Shown one piece after another: positions 55,412 through 64,000 of a stretch of 64,000 bases of DNA (positions are counted from its first letter, which is position 1; each line of letters begins with the position of its first letter). This DNA comes from Podocnemis expansa (taxonomy: Eukaryota; Chordata; Testudines; Podocnemididae), in contig ML682024.1 in assembly GCA_007922195.1 (NCBI GenBank), positions 2,900,051-2,964,050 of the forward strand. Direction: 5' to 3'. The notes beneath the pieces were generated by a model. It searched no databases, was not told the origin of the DNA, and saw nothing but the letters and a program-made list of their open reading frames with translations. Made by a program: the position numbers and the translations under genes.

Positions 55412-55770
55412 TTATGATTTCCAAACCCCTCAGCCCATCCCTTTCAGTGCTGAGGTGATCCTTTTGTCTCTTCACAGACACCTCCATTAGCATACCTTTG
55501 TCTCTTTCAGGCTCACTGCTGCTGGGAGAGACCTCTGTCTCTTTCCTTATCCCTGAGCCATAGAAAGCATGTTACATGTTTGTTCACACATATGAAGTTG
55601 TAGGAAACATATCATCATAGAAGTCATATAGAATAGGTTATTAGCATCCACACAGAAACATTGCATGGTGCAACTGGCAGCAAATCATACAATTCCAGTG
55701 TACAAGTGAACAGGAAAATCATGTAGATCATAACCTAGGATGCACAGATGTGCACACCGTCACACATGCC
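55412..55770 (-). repeat. LTR-like family B, right piece
   Basis: GTGCTGAGGTGATCCTTTTG, AGGAAACATATCATCATAG and CAGTGTACAAGTGAACAGG continue family B from 49684, matching 24830-25130 reversed. It ends at about CACCGTCACA (55765). Confidence 0.6.
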
Positions 55771-56050
55771 TAGGGTTACCAGATACCAAAGCATGGAAAG
55801 GAGAACAGGGAAGTATGAAAAGGAGGACATTGGAGGACACATGGAGAAAATGTAGTATTAATGTAATTTTCTTCTTGTTTTAGGGGGCCCTTGAATGCTT
55901 CCCCTAAAAATAAGGTGTTCTAGCATACTTTAACCCCCTATAAGTAAAACCCCAGACAAAATCACGTATTTTTTAAATGCTTGCTGGATAAAGGCTGTGA
56001 TGGTAAAAAGGAGGACATGTCCTCCTTTTGCCTGATATCTGGTAACTCTA
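55771..56050. mobile_element. hAT-type MITE, TAGGGTTACCAGAT ends
   Basis: 280 bp with ends TAGGGTTACCAGATACC and ATATCTGGTAACTCTA and exact duplication CACATGCC at 55763-55770 and 56051-56058. Interior GAGGACAT and ATGTCCTCC arms near the two ends extend the inverted repeat. Confidence 0.85.
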
Positions 56051-56183
56051 CACATGCCCCTCTGTGCCCCGAGTCATGCTTGGCTGGTGGCCAGGCAAGA
56101 GAATGGCAGGCAGGCCAGGCCGAGTACTGCCCACCACCAGGCCAGGTGGTGAGGCTGGAGGGCAGGCTGCGCCAGGGATCCTG

Positions 56184-56268
56184 TGTGATCATTGATCACC
56201 AGCCATTTACAGACATGACTTTTGCCTTGTGTTTTCTTCTTTTCTTTCTGGGGTGGACCGTCACTTTT
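56184..56268. repeat. Short duplicated segment, first copy
   Basis: CCTGTGTGATCATTG and TTACAGACATGACTTTTGCCT up to TTTCTGGGGTGGACCG match 57839-57925 at about three bases in four. The family is unknown. Weak open frames on the minus strand of both copies look similar (PSKKKNK against PQKEKKK), which may only reflect the DNA similarity. Confidence 0.4.
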
Positions 56269-56292
56269 CTGGGTGTTGTTTGCATCACTTAG

Positions 56293-57179
56293 TCTATGTT
56301 CACACACAGAGGGCTTGTTTCAAAACAAGACGTTTCGAAACAAGCTGTTTCAAAATAAATGGTTATTTCGAAACACCTTATTTCCAAAGACAAAAAAGGT
56401 GTCTTGGAAATAAGGGAGCGAAATAGCATGTCCACACTTGGGGAGGGGACTGCAGACACCCGTGGGGTGAAGTGCAGCCAGGCACCTCACCCCGCAGGTG
56501 TCTGCAGAGGGGGCCCGGCTGGACAAAACCATGACTGGGATGGTTTAGTGGGAGTGGTCCTGCCTCTGGCAGGGGGTTGGACTAGATGACCTATGAGGTC
56601 CCTTCCAACCCTATGATTCTATGATTCTATGACTGCAGGCACCGGCAGAGCCGCGCAGCCGGGCGCTGCACCCCAGCCCGGGCTGCCCCCAAAGTCCGCC
56701 ACGGGTTGGGGGCGCCCAGCTCAGCCCGCCACTGCAGGGTCCGGGGTGAGCGCCGCCCCGGGATTCCCTGGCGCCCTGCGCGGCTGCGCTTCACCCCGCA
56801 GGTGCCTGCAGTCCCCCTCTGCTGGCCAGGGGACACCCCTTAGCACCCTGGCCAGGGTGCTGAGGGTTCCCTGGCCAGGGTGCTGAGGGGGTAGCCCTTC
56901 CTCCCAGGGTGCTTAGCACCCTGGGACGAAGGTCAAATGTTGTTTCGGAACAGTTTGTTCTGAAACAACATGTCCCCACGGGGTTGTTTTGAAACCACTG
57001 GTTTTGAAACAACCTTGTTTCGAAACAGAAGGAGGGTTAAGCCATTTCGAAACACCGGGTCCCATTTCGAAACAAGGGGTTTGCTTGTTTCGAAATGGCC
57101 ATACGTCGTGTGGCCATGGTCTTTCTTATTTCGAAACAACCTCGTTGTTTCAAAATAAGAATGCTGTGTGAACACACCC
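56293..57179. mobile_element. Palindromic foldback element, GTTTCGAAAC type
   Basis: About 890 bp from TCTATGTTCACACACAG to TGTGTGAACACACCC, flanked by TTAG on both sides (a TTA or TTAG duplication). Both arms are arrays of GTTTCGAAACAA and TATTTCGAAATAA modules. The centre (56440-56930) is GC-rich and carries a CR1-derived tail (about 56550-56632, GGTTGGACTAGATGACC then CTATGATTCTATGATTC). Module alphabet shared with 23932-24362. The MTAGTGRAAQPG-type open frames in the centre are artefacts. Confidence 0.75.
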
Positions 57180-57835
57180 TTAGCCATTAAGGTAGTACTT
57201 GCATTTCATTAGGACAGGCTGGTATTGACTGATTCCATCACACACACCCTTCATTCACATATCTTATTCATACATTTAAATGAAATTCCAGAGTATACAC
57301 CTAAACCAAGTTTTATCAAGAATACAAAATAGAGTTCTAAATTTACAATATCAAGCTTTGTTGGACATTGGTTACAATGTCTATTAAACTGAGTTAGTTA
57401 TTTCAGTTATGATATTAAAGAACAGATACAGTGTTGCCTAACAGATGCTTTAAAGGTACATTCAATTAATTTTCTCTCTCTGTGTCCCTACATTGTGGCT
57501 ACAGAAGTCTGCTACACTAGCACAAATAATAGTTAGGGAAAGGAATTCCTTGAGTGAAGCATATGGTATTACTTTATACAGTATTGCCAGTTTCAAGAGA
57601 TCAAAAATCACAAGAATGGCAAAAATAAGTCCAAGGAGGTGCAAGATTATACATGTTTTTAAATTAATCTCTTGATGTTTGAATTCCCCCTGCCCATCCG
57701 AGGGTGAGTAGGTGACAATTAGTATTGCCTGCTCATTCTCCCACAGATGCTGGATAAGTTTTCATCTTTTTACCCATCTTTTATATTTGCTGATTCTCAA
57801 GTAAATCTATAGAACTTCCTGTGTCTTGCTTCCTC

Positions 57836-57930
57836 AGAGCTCCTGTGTGATCATTGTAAATGGCTAGTGACCCGACATGACTTTGATCTTGTATTTTGTT
57901 CTTTTTCTTGCTGGGTGCAGCCTTCTTGCT
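57836..57930. repeat. Short duplicated segment, second copy
   Basis: CTCCTGTGTGATCATTGTAAA, then ACATGACTTTGATCTTGTAT and TTTTTCTTGCTGGGTGCAGC. See the first copy at 56184. The surrounding 57180-58560 holds nothing else I can identify. Confidence 0.4.
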
Positions 57931-58589
57931 TTTCCCATCCTGAGTAAAATGGACTTGTTTGCCCCATGGGTTCCCTAACTTCCCCCACCTGGTTTGCAAG
58001 TACCTGTAAGCTGGCACCATGCCAGAGCCTTTTTATATCGCCTGCACTACAGCATGTCCAGGTATTTAGCCTAGGGCAGGAACAGCATGGGAAATTCCAG
58101 CTGCTGTGCTGCATTCCTTGGTGCCTGCCACCCAGCTGCACGTCTCTTACTCTCCTGACACCCCACTCTGTCCTCCCTTGCTCCTCACTTTCATGCTGCC
58201 ACTCAGAAGATTGTGGGTAAGGCAAGCATCATAGCAAAGTTCACGGGAGGGGGAGGGCTGGAAGTCCCAGGGACAGTATGATCCAGCACCCTCCCTCCTA
58301 CTCCTATTTGCAGAGCTTCTTGGCGTCTGCCATTCAGCAACAGGAACCTGGAACTGTTAGGGAATGATGTGCCTTGTCAGACACTCCCCTTGGCTGGCTG
58401 TCCCCCCCCAGTGCTGGCGTGGATGTGGGCCCTCGCAGATACCAATTGGCACTGGGCCCCATGCCCCCCCAAGGAACATCCCTGGTTTTTACTATGATGC
58501 CATATAGCCCCTCTTTACCACCCCAGTCTCACACCTCATTTGCCCTCACACCACCCCTAATTTCAATTCCGGAGGTGACACAAGCCTAC

Positions 58590-59060
58590 AGGAGCAGCAC
58601 CTTCCCGCCGCCCCACACTGGAGCTGCACTGTTCCAATTGCCCTGGGACAGCGCGCGGGAGCCGCCCAGCATGTGCACGTGGCCGTGGCCCGCCGGAGCC
58701 AGGTCGGCGGCCGCTGATTGGTGCAAACGCTCCCGCCCGTGGCGCGCGGAGGCGACCGGACTGCGCAGCCTCGGGGGAAGCGAGGGGGTGGTGGTTCGTT
58801 CTGGGCCACGGACGCGTGAGAGCAGCGCGCGCCTCGAATTCCTTGCGCTACCTTGTCAAGGGTAGCAGCTCAGCGCATGCGCAAAGGCCAGCACGCGCTT
58901 CCGCCCCTGGGTCCCTGGCCCCGCCCTTAACAACGGGCCGCTTCCCTAGCAACCGCGGCCTGCGCGCGGCAGAGCGGCTCGGGGCGGCGCCCGGCGGAGA
59001 CGGTGAGGGGCTGGGGGGGGGGGGAGCAAGCTCGCTTTCCCCTGGGGGCGGGCAGGGAAG
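58590..59060 (+). promoter_or_regulatory. CpG island, probable gene promoter and first exon
   Basis: The densest non-transposon CpG stretch of the window. It has an inverted CCAAT box (ATTGG, 58717-58721), the NRF-1-type palindrome GCGCATGCGC (58873-58882), a CCGCCCC-type GC box and an RFX-like half site CCTAGCAACC (58945-58954). A donor-like CG|GTGAGGGG at 59003 would end a non-coding first exon on the plus strand. No TATA. It lacks the repeat-mosaic texture and terminal repeats of the GC-rich hAT elements. Which gene it serves is unknown: it is 20 kb downstream of the PHYHD1 exon and could drive a neighbour in either direction. Confidence 0.6.
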
Positions 59061-59412
59061 AGCAGCACGTGTTGCAGCCGGGCTGGGGAGAGGTTGCCAG
59101 GCTCCCTCCTGGGGCTGCTGGACCCCCAGCTCTCCCCGCAGCCGCTGAGCCTTTCCTGGCAGAGAGCCGCACGGTTTCCTGTCTGCCTACTGAGGGAATG
59201 GGGGACCTGGTGGTGTGGGCGCCCTTGGCAGGGACTGCCTGCGTGTGCCAGGAGCCCACTGCCAAAACAGAGGCTTTTCAAATAAATAGCAACCTCCCTC
59301 CCACCGGCCGCTAATTCAGTCAAAAAAGCCGCCCACTGCTGCCATTTCATCTTTCAGCCAGTGTTGACTGGGAGGGGCTGGGCGGCAGTGAGGCCTGTGG
59401 CTAACACGACGG

Positions 59413-59856
59413 CAGGGGTTCCCAACTTTTTAAGGCTGGGCCCCCTTCAGAGTGAAAAAAAAGTATGCGGCACAGGGCAGAATGTGGCCCCTGCAGCTCT
59501 CCTGTCAGAGCGGGGGGCCCCCTTGTCCCTGCCCCCAGAGTTTTCCCTGCCTGTCGGGCCCTTCCCCACTGGTTCCCCATCCCCACCCCCCATGGCCCCC
59601 TCCCCCCCTTACCTGGCCGCTGGAGCTGGGGACACCTGGCTGCCCCCGAGGGTGCTCTCCCTGAGCACATGCTTAGGGAGCAGGAGTTTTAAAAATTCCC
59701 TGCCCAGGGGAAGCTCCTGCTAGCCAGAAGCCTGGGTCTCCATGGCAACCGGAGGACCTGGCGTTGTCCAGCCCCAGCTCCCAGCCTGTCCGCAGACCCG
59801 CTGGAGCCACTCTGTGGCCCACCATGGGTCCGCGGACCACAGGTTGGGAAGCACTG
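59413..59856. mobile_element. hAT-type element, CAGGGGTTCCCAAC ends
   Basis: 444 bp with ends CAGGGGTTCCCAACTTTTTA and AGGTTGGGAAGCACTG. Flanks (CACGACGG, CATTAGCA) do not match, so it is older or rearranged. GC-rich interior. Confidence 0.65.
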
Positions 59857-59954
59857 CATTAGCATATTGTTGTGGGCTACCAGAGTGGTGCACCAGGACA
59901 TTACCCTCAGCAATCAGTACTAAATTGTAGGTGTCAGAAGAAGCGATAATGCAC

Positions 59955-60500
59955 TTATGGTTCCCTGTAAGCTGCGCCAGTGAGCAGTGGCGCAGCTGCC
60001 GCCACTCACTGGCGCAGAAAGCACTGACCCCAGCGCAGGTCCCCGATTGTAGGACCTGGGGTCGTGGCTGGCAGGGAGCAACAGCAGGAAGCGGAGGAGC
60101 CGGGGTTGGGGCTGGCGGGGAGCAGCAGTGGGGAGCGGAGGAGCCGGGGTCGGGACTGGCAGGAAGCAGAAGCTGGGGTCGGGGCTGGTGGGGAGCAGAA
60201 GCAGGGAGTGAAGGAGCCGGGGTCAGGGCTGGCGGGAAGCAGAAGCCAGGAGCGGAGGAGCCGGGGTTGGGGCTGGCGGGAAGCAGAGAAGCCGGGGTCG
60301 GGGCTGGCAGGGAGCGGAGGAGCCGGGGTTGGGGCTGGCGGGGAGCAGAAGCCAGGGTCGGAGTTGGTGGGGAGCAGCAGTGGGGATAGGAGGAGGAAGG
60401 GTCGGGGCTGGCGGGGAGCAGAAGTTGGAGATCAGACCTGGGTCGGAGCTTCCAGGCTGGGGGCAGATCAGAAGCCGGGGAAAAGCTCATGCCGGGGGGG
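59955..60500. repeat. hAT-like end plus GC-rich minisatellite
   Basis: GGTTCCCTGTAAGCTGCGCC (59960) resembles the CAATGTTCCCTCTAAGCTGC terminus. From about 60057 to 60425 a 25- to 60-bp motif (GAGCCGGGGTTGGGGCTGG, GGGGAGCAGAAGC) repeats a dozen times with variation. A G run is at 60496-60508. The open frames of 152-263 codons on both strands here are repeat artefacts. Confidence 0.6.
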
Positions 60501-60565
60501 GGGGGGGGCATTGATGTGTAGGGAAACCTTTTGTTTCCCTTTCAAGTCGTTGCTGTCACATAGGT

Positions 60566-60752
60566 CAGTGGTTCCCAACATTTTCTCTGCCATGGCACTC
60601 CTTGCTACCTTTAATTCATTTGAGGCACACTGCCATATAGTTTCCAAATGAAACCATATATTTTCATGAGCCAGTCCAGAGCTCTTTGAGTAGTTTTTCA
60701 AAAAATTTTGTGGCACAGCTGTGTGCTGTGGCACACTGGTTGGGAAACAGTG
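60566..60752. mobile_element. hAT MITE, CAGTGGTTCCCAAC ends
   Basis: 187 bp with ends CAGTGGTTCCCAACATTTTC and GGTTGGGAAACAGTG and flanks ACATAGGT and AGATAGGT (7/8). Inner arms GGCACTCCTTG and TGTGGCACAC are partly inverted too. Non-coding. Confidence 0.8.
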
Positions 60753-61430
60753 AGATAGGTAGACACAACACACAAATTCCACCCAAGATTCAGAATAAAC
60801 ACAGAAAACTATAGAACCTTATGTTATTTTATTAACACCCAGCATTTCTACAGCACTTTTCATCCCAGGATCTCTCAATGGCTCACTATACTAGGCATTC
60901 ACACATGCTTGGCTCTGTGGTATCCAAGAGGCACACCCCACCTTGTGCTCACATTTAAGTGAATGGCCCTGACAATACATTATAGGCAAACTACATGTGT
61001 TCTCCCATTTTGATATCTTTACCAAGTGCCATAAACAATGGCTTTAGGAGGAGGCATCCCCCCCATGTATTTTTAGCACAGCTCTGTTTTCAGTTGGAAG
61101 CTGGTAAAGGAAAGTTGAAAGCTTGCAGACAAGAACAACATAAAACTGGTAGATGGGGATTGTAGCAGAGAGAGAAGGCAGCCTGATCTAACTTTTTCAG
61201 TAAAGTGGGAAAAACTGACATTGACCTTAATTTACATTAGCTCAAGTAATATTTAAACCTAAATCAGGGTGACTTCTTTTAGCTCAATGAGTGAGATCTA
61301 GTCAGAATTGGCACATTCATTAGGAATCTCTAAAAAATAATAGAATTGTATTGGCTATCTGTGATCATCAGCTCTTATCAGTGTAATTTCTTACACATTT
61401 TCTTTATGTATTTTCACATCTTCTAAAGGT
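60753..61430. other. No gene recognised
   Basis: AT-rich sequence between two hAT pieces, with no open frame or repeat match that I can support. It may be non-coding parts of the hAT element whose 3' end follows. Confidence 0.3.
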
Positions 61431-61452
61431 GAGCTGAACTTATAGACAACCA

Positions 61453-61890
61453 AAATGTTTGTTGTTCTGGAAAAGGTAATGGCTGGTACACTGAACACAT
61501 TCTTAGACGTTGTCACCTATACACTGACAGAAGATAAGTTCCCATTCCTGGCCCAGTTGATTGATATATGTGGTATGTTTCAAGCATCTAGTGCAGATGC
61601 TGAATGAGGCTTCAGTCTAATGAATAATATTAAGACAGATCCTTGTAACAGGTTGGATGTTTCTCATCTAGACACGCTAATACGCATCAAGTCATATCTA
61701 AGTGCTGGATTCAAGGCTGACCTAGACTCTGTATATGCATTCTGGAAGTGTGACAAAGACAGGCGTCAAAAACTGAGGTGTAGAGGAAGCTTGATAAGCA
61801 GCATCATTGCTTCATATTTGTTTAAAAAAAATGTTAAACTGAAGTACTGTGGTTTTATTAATTTACTAAAGTTTGAACAAAAAGACATCT
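61453..61890 (+). pseudogene. hAT transposase C-terminal remnant
   Basis: Reading from 61457, the frame gives KVMAGTLNTFLDVVTYT, TEDKFPFLAQLIDICGMF, SSADAE, a TGA stop, then GFSLMNNIKTDPCNRLDV and LDTLIRIKSYLSAG. The S-x-A-D-A-E-x-G-F-S-x-M-N, then RNRL-type, then LD-x-L-x-R-I-K order is that of the hAT C-terminal dimerisation region, where these transposases pair. The N-terminal zinc finger and the RNase-H-like catalytic core are absent from the window. A shorter paralogue of the same tail lies at 31377-31560. One in-frame stop and the missing body show it is dead. Confidence 0.75.
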
Positions 61891-61893
61891 ATA

Positions 61894-62063
61894 CAATGTT
61901 CCCTCTCTAAGCTGGTGATGCAACTGAGCAAGTTATGGATGCACTTGGGAAGCTGATGGGCAGTGGCTCAGGGGCCTGGTCCGGGGACAGGGAATGGGTA
62001 GGGAACTTGCTCAGCTGCATCCATAAGTTGCTCAGCTGCATCATCAGCTTAGAGGGAATATTG
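61894..62063. mobile_element. hAT MITE, CAATGTTCCCTCTCTAAGCTG ends
   Basis: 170 bp with ends CAATGTTCCCTCTCTAAGC and CAGCTTAGAGGGAATATTG and inner arms GTGATGCAACTGAGCAAG and TTGCTCAGCTGCATCATC. Flanks do not match, so it may be the terminal region of the hAT whose transposase remnant adjoins it rather than a separate insertion. Confidence 0.6.
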
Positions 62064-62170
62064 AAATTTGCATATTATGGCATGCTTTTAGCATGATTTC
62101 TTTAAATTGGGTTCCTTTGCCTACTCTTGAAGTTGCAACATTTGGTAATCAGATCAGACTGGGCCATCAA

Positions 62171-62448
62171 GGCCATGTCTACATCCCACTTATGAAGATG
62201 AAACTATGTTTCTCAGGTGTGTTTAAAAGAAAAAGACCAAACAAACCACCCCCTTGAGCAACATATAAGTTTCACCCACATCAGTGGCAGAGCGCACAGC
62301 TCTTTTGCAGACATAGCTACCACCACTTTTATTATATCAACAAGAGAGATCTCTCCCACTGGCATTAAACAGCTACACAAGCTATCTTACAGCGGTGCAG
62401 CTGCATTGGTACAGCTGTGCCACATAAGCTCTCTAGTATAGATGTGGC
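62171..62448. repeat. Foldback-terminus-like element, GGCCATGTCTACA
   Basis: GGCCATGTCTACATCCCACT on the left and CTCTAGTATAGATGTGGC on the right are inverted and resemble the GGCTATGTCTACAC outer ends. The interior (CATTGGTACAGCTGTGCC, GTGTTTAAAAG) is not a palindrome array. A separate hAT element inserted at its right end at 62449. A diverged relative may lie near 18950-19030 (ACGCTATCTACACTGGGAG). Confidence 0.4.
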
Positions 62449-63035
62449 CAAGGGTTAAAGTGAGGCGGAACACCCCAGAACACTGTTCCATGGCCCACTA
62501 TTTTTGCGAGCTCAGTGTTCCAGGGCCCCTAAATTTAGAATGTGGAGCCAGAAGGCTGCGTTCCGGGGCCCACCATTCAAAAATAACAGGCCCCAGTATG
62601 CAGCATTCCGGCTCCACATTCTATTTTTAGGGGCCTGAATGCTGGGCCCCTAAAAATAGCAGGCCCCAGAGCAGCGTTCCCTGGCATTCTGGCAAGCAGG
62701 GGAGGGGGCAGAGGCCAGGGGCGTTGCTCGGGGCTCAACCCCACCCCAAACCCCTCCCCTTCCAGGCCCCACCCCCAACCTGTGGCCTGTGGCCTCCACC
62801 CCAGCCACACCACCGCCTGGACCCAGGGTCTACCACCCCCACCTCCCCAGCTGTGCTGCCGGTGAGTGTGGGGGCAGCTGGCTTGCAGCTGGGGGGGGGA
62901 CAGGGAGTGGGGCGCTCGCACAGGGGGCAGGAGCTGGGATCCAAGGGGGCCCACCTGCGCAGGAGGGGTGCCCCCCAGCACGGGAGGCAGTCCACTGGCA
63001 CGGGAGTGTTCCAGGGCCCCCTGAATTAAACCCTG
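62449..63035. mobile_element. hAT-type element, CAAGGGTTAAAG ends
   Basis: 587 bp with ends CAAGGGTTAAAGTGAGG and AATTAAACCCTG and exact duplication GATGTGGC at 62441-62448 and 63036-63043. The left 250 bp carries the same GGGGCCC-CTAAAAATAG and GTGGAGCCAGAA modules, partly inverted, as the 1345-bp element at 10357-11701. Overlapping open frames on both strands are artefacts. Confidence 0.85.
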
Positions 63036-63043
63036 GATGTGGC

Positions 63044-64000
63044 TGCAGTCATTAGAACAAAGGAGTGAGGTTCTGTTGGAAACTGGGACTCCGATACCAC
63101 AAGGATGGCCCATTGTAAGAACTTAGACAGTAAGAATACTTTTTAAAACCGCTTGATTTGAAAATCATCTCAGCCTTTGCTTGCATTTAGGCCTTCGATT
63201 TCTTTTTTCATTTGCTGGAGTTGATCACATCACTAACACCTAAAATCACACTCTTCTGTTGCTGATGCTAGTAATGCTGTCTTCAGTTACAGGAGAAACA
63301 GAACTGTGAGGGCTTGAAGTCAGATCTGGGCAGCTAAAAAGCCCTTTTGTTGACCTTTAAGAACCCTGATATTTGCATTATAGAAAGGAATGCCAAAAAG
63401 TCATTAGTAATGAGAAGGGATCATGTTCTGGTTGTTAAAGCAAAGACCTGAGAATTTAGAGCTAAGTTCTATTCATAGTATTGTCATAGGCTTTTTGCTT
63501 GACCCAGGTCAGTCTCTTCCATCTCTGTACAGTGTTGTAAATCATTATACCCAACTATAAAATGGGAAAATCATTTTGCCTATATCAAGGGAAATTAAAT
63601 TAATTGATTGTAAAGTTCATTGAAATACTGGGATAGAAGAAGCTAAAGGAAGGCAAAGTATTGTATTAATTAATTATTAAAATAAAGTGAGCAATCTGTT
63701 GGCGGGGGGGAGTCTAGACATTAACTTGGTGGAGAGGAGAGACGATAAGGTCATTGCTAGCTAGTTCAGGACACAGCTAGACCTAGACTTGAATCTGTTT
63801 AGTGAGTATGGATGTTTTCTGGAAGTGGATGGATATTTTCCTCACCTGTTGACTTCATATATCTGTGTATTCCTATTTGGATGTCTCGTTTCCCACAACC
63901 ACAGCCACATGAAGTGCCCCTTTAAGGGTTTATTAGATGGTGCCAGCCACTGCTGAATGGCAAGTGTGTCACTGGGGTGGTGACTTCCTGACCAACTACC
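63044..64000. other. No gene recognised
   Basis: Ordinary AT-rich sequence to the window edge, with no splice-bounded frame or repeat family match that I can support. Confidence 0.4.

Noticed and set aside
58374..59350. Open frames of 110-163 codons over the CpG island
   Set aside because: GC-driven openness on both strands; the likely first exon is non-coding and no start context stands out.
59720..60511. 263-codon minus frame with repeated ASPDPGSSAP-like units, and the 195-codon plus frame
   Set aside because: Minisatellite translation; unit length is not a stable multiple of three, and both strands are open.

Overview
The window is vertebrate nuclear DNA from a non-avian sauropsid, most plausibly a turtle. 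This rests on the repeat cast: CR1 LINE pieces with TCTATGA-type tails, a tRNA(Val)-derived SINE with a CR1 3' tail, DIRS tyrosine-recombinase retrotransposons, Penelope-like elements (PLEs) with a GIY-YIG nuclease and hammerhead-like tails, several LTR families, and many hAT and palindromic DNA transposons. There are no bacterial-type genes, operons or CRISPR arrays. Most of the long open reading frames lie in GC-rich repeats and are not genes.

Host-gene content is sparse. One convincing coding exon (38448-38606, +) matches the second coding exon of PHYHD1 (phytanoyl-CoA dioxygenase domain containing 1), with acceptor and donor in place. Two exon-like segments lie on the minus strand (22463-22382 and 21890-21671) and may belong to an unidentified gene. 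A CpG island at 58590-59060 looks like a promoter with a non-coding first exon.

Layout. 1-1985: 5' half of a minus-strand DIRS element. 2490-2680: inverted PLE tails. 2683-10090: a deep insertion stack. Repeat family A is split by LTR family C, which is split by a minus-strand DIRS, which is split by a second LTR C and three hAT elements; a GC-rich hAT also sits in the family A remainder. 10357-11701: hAT element. 12491-13290: LTR-like repeat. 13686-14234: palindromic foldback element. 14.2-22 kb: mostly plain sequence with CR1 scraps. 22684-26872: two inverted family A copies flanking an LTR B copy. 27.3-33.9 kb: PLE inverted pair, MITEs, a hAT deletion derivative. 36.1-40 kb: PLE tails, the PHYHD1 exon and a PLE with RT and GIY-YIG remnants. 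41.4-48.2 kb: hAT elements and an antisense CR1 cut up by another CR1, two hATs and a foldback element. 48.7 kb: tRNA-CR1 SINE. 49034-55762: an LTR B copy split by a near full-length 5.7 kb DIRS (49685-55411) carrying gag, RT, RNase H and tyrosine recombinase, all broken by frameshifts. 55.8-57.2 kb: MITE and a foldback element. 58.6-59.1 kb: CpG island. 59.4-63 kb: hAT remnants, including a transposase 3' end, a minisatellite and MITEs.

The repeats date each other. At least eleven hAT-type insertions show 8-bp target duplications (exact or one mismatch), and several have an empty-site paralogue in the same window. The points most worth following are the small hammerhead-ribozyme-like PLE tails, often in head-to-head pairs; a set of foldback elements that share an outer terminus but carry different internal palindrome alphabets; and the nested stack. 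Nothing amounts to an intact, expressed novel system.
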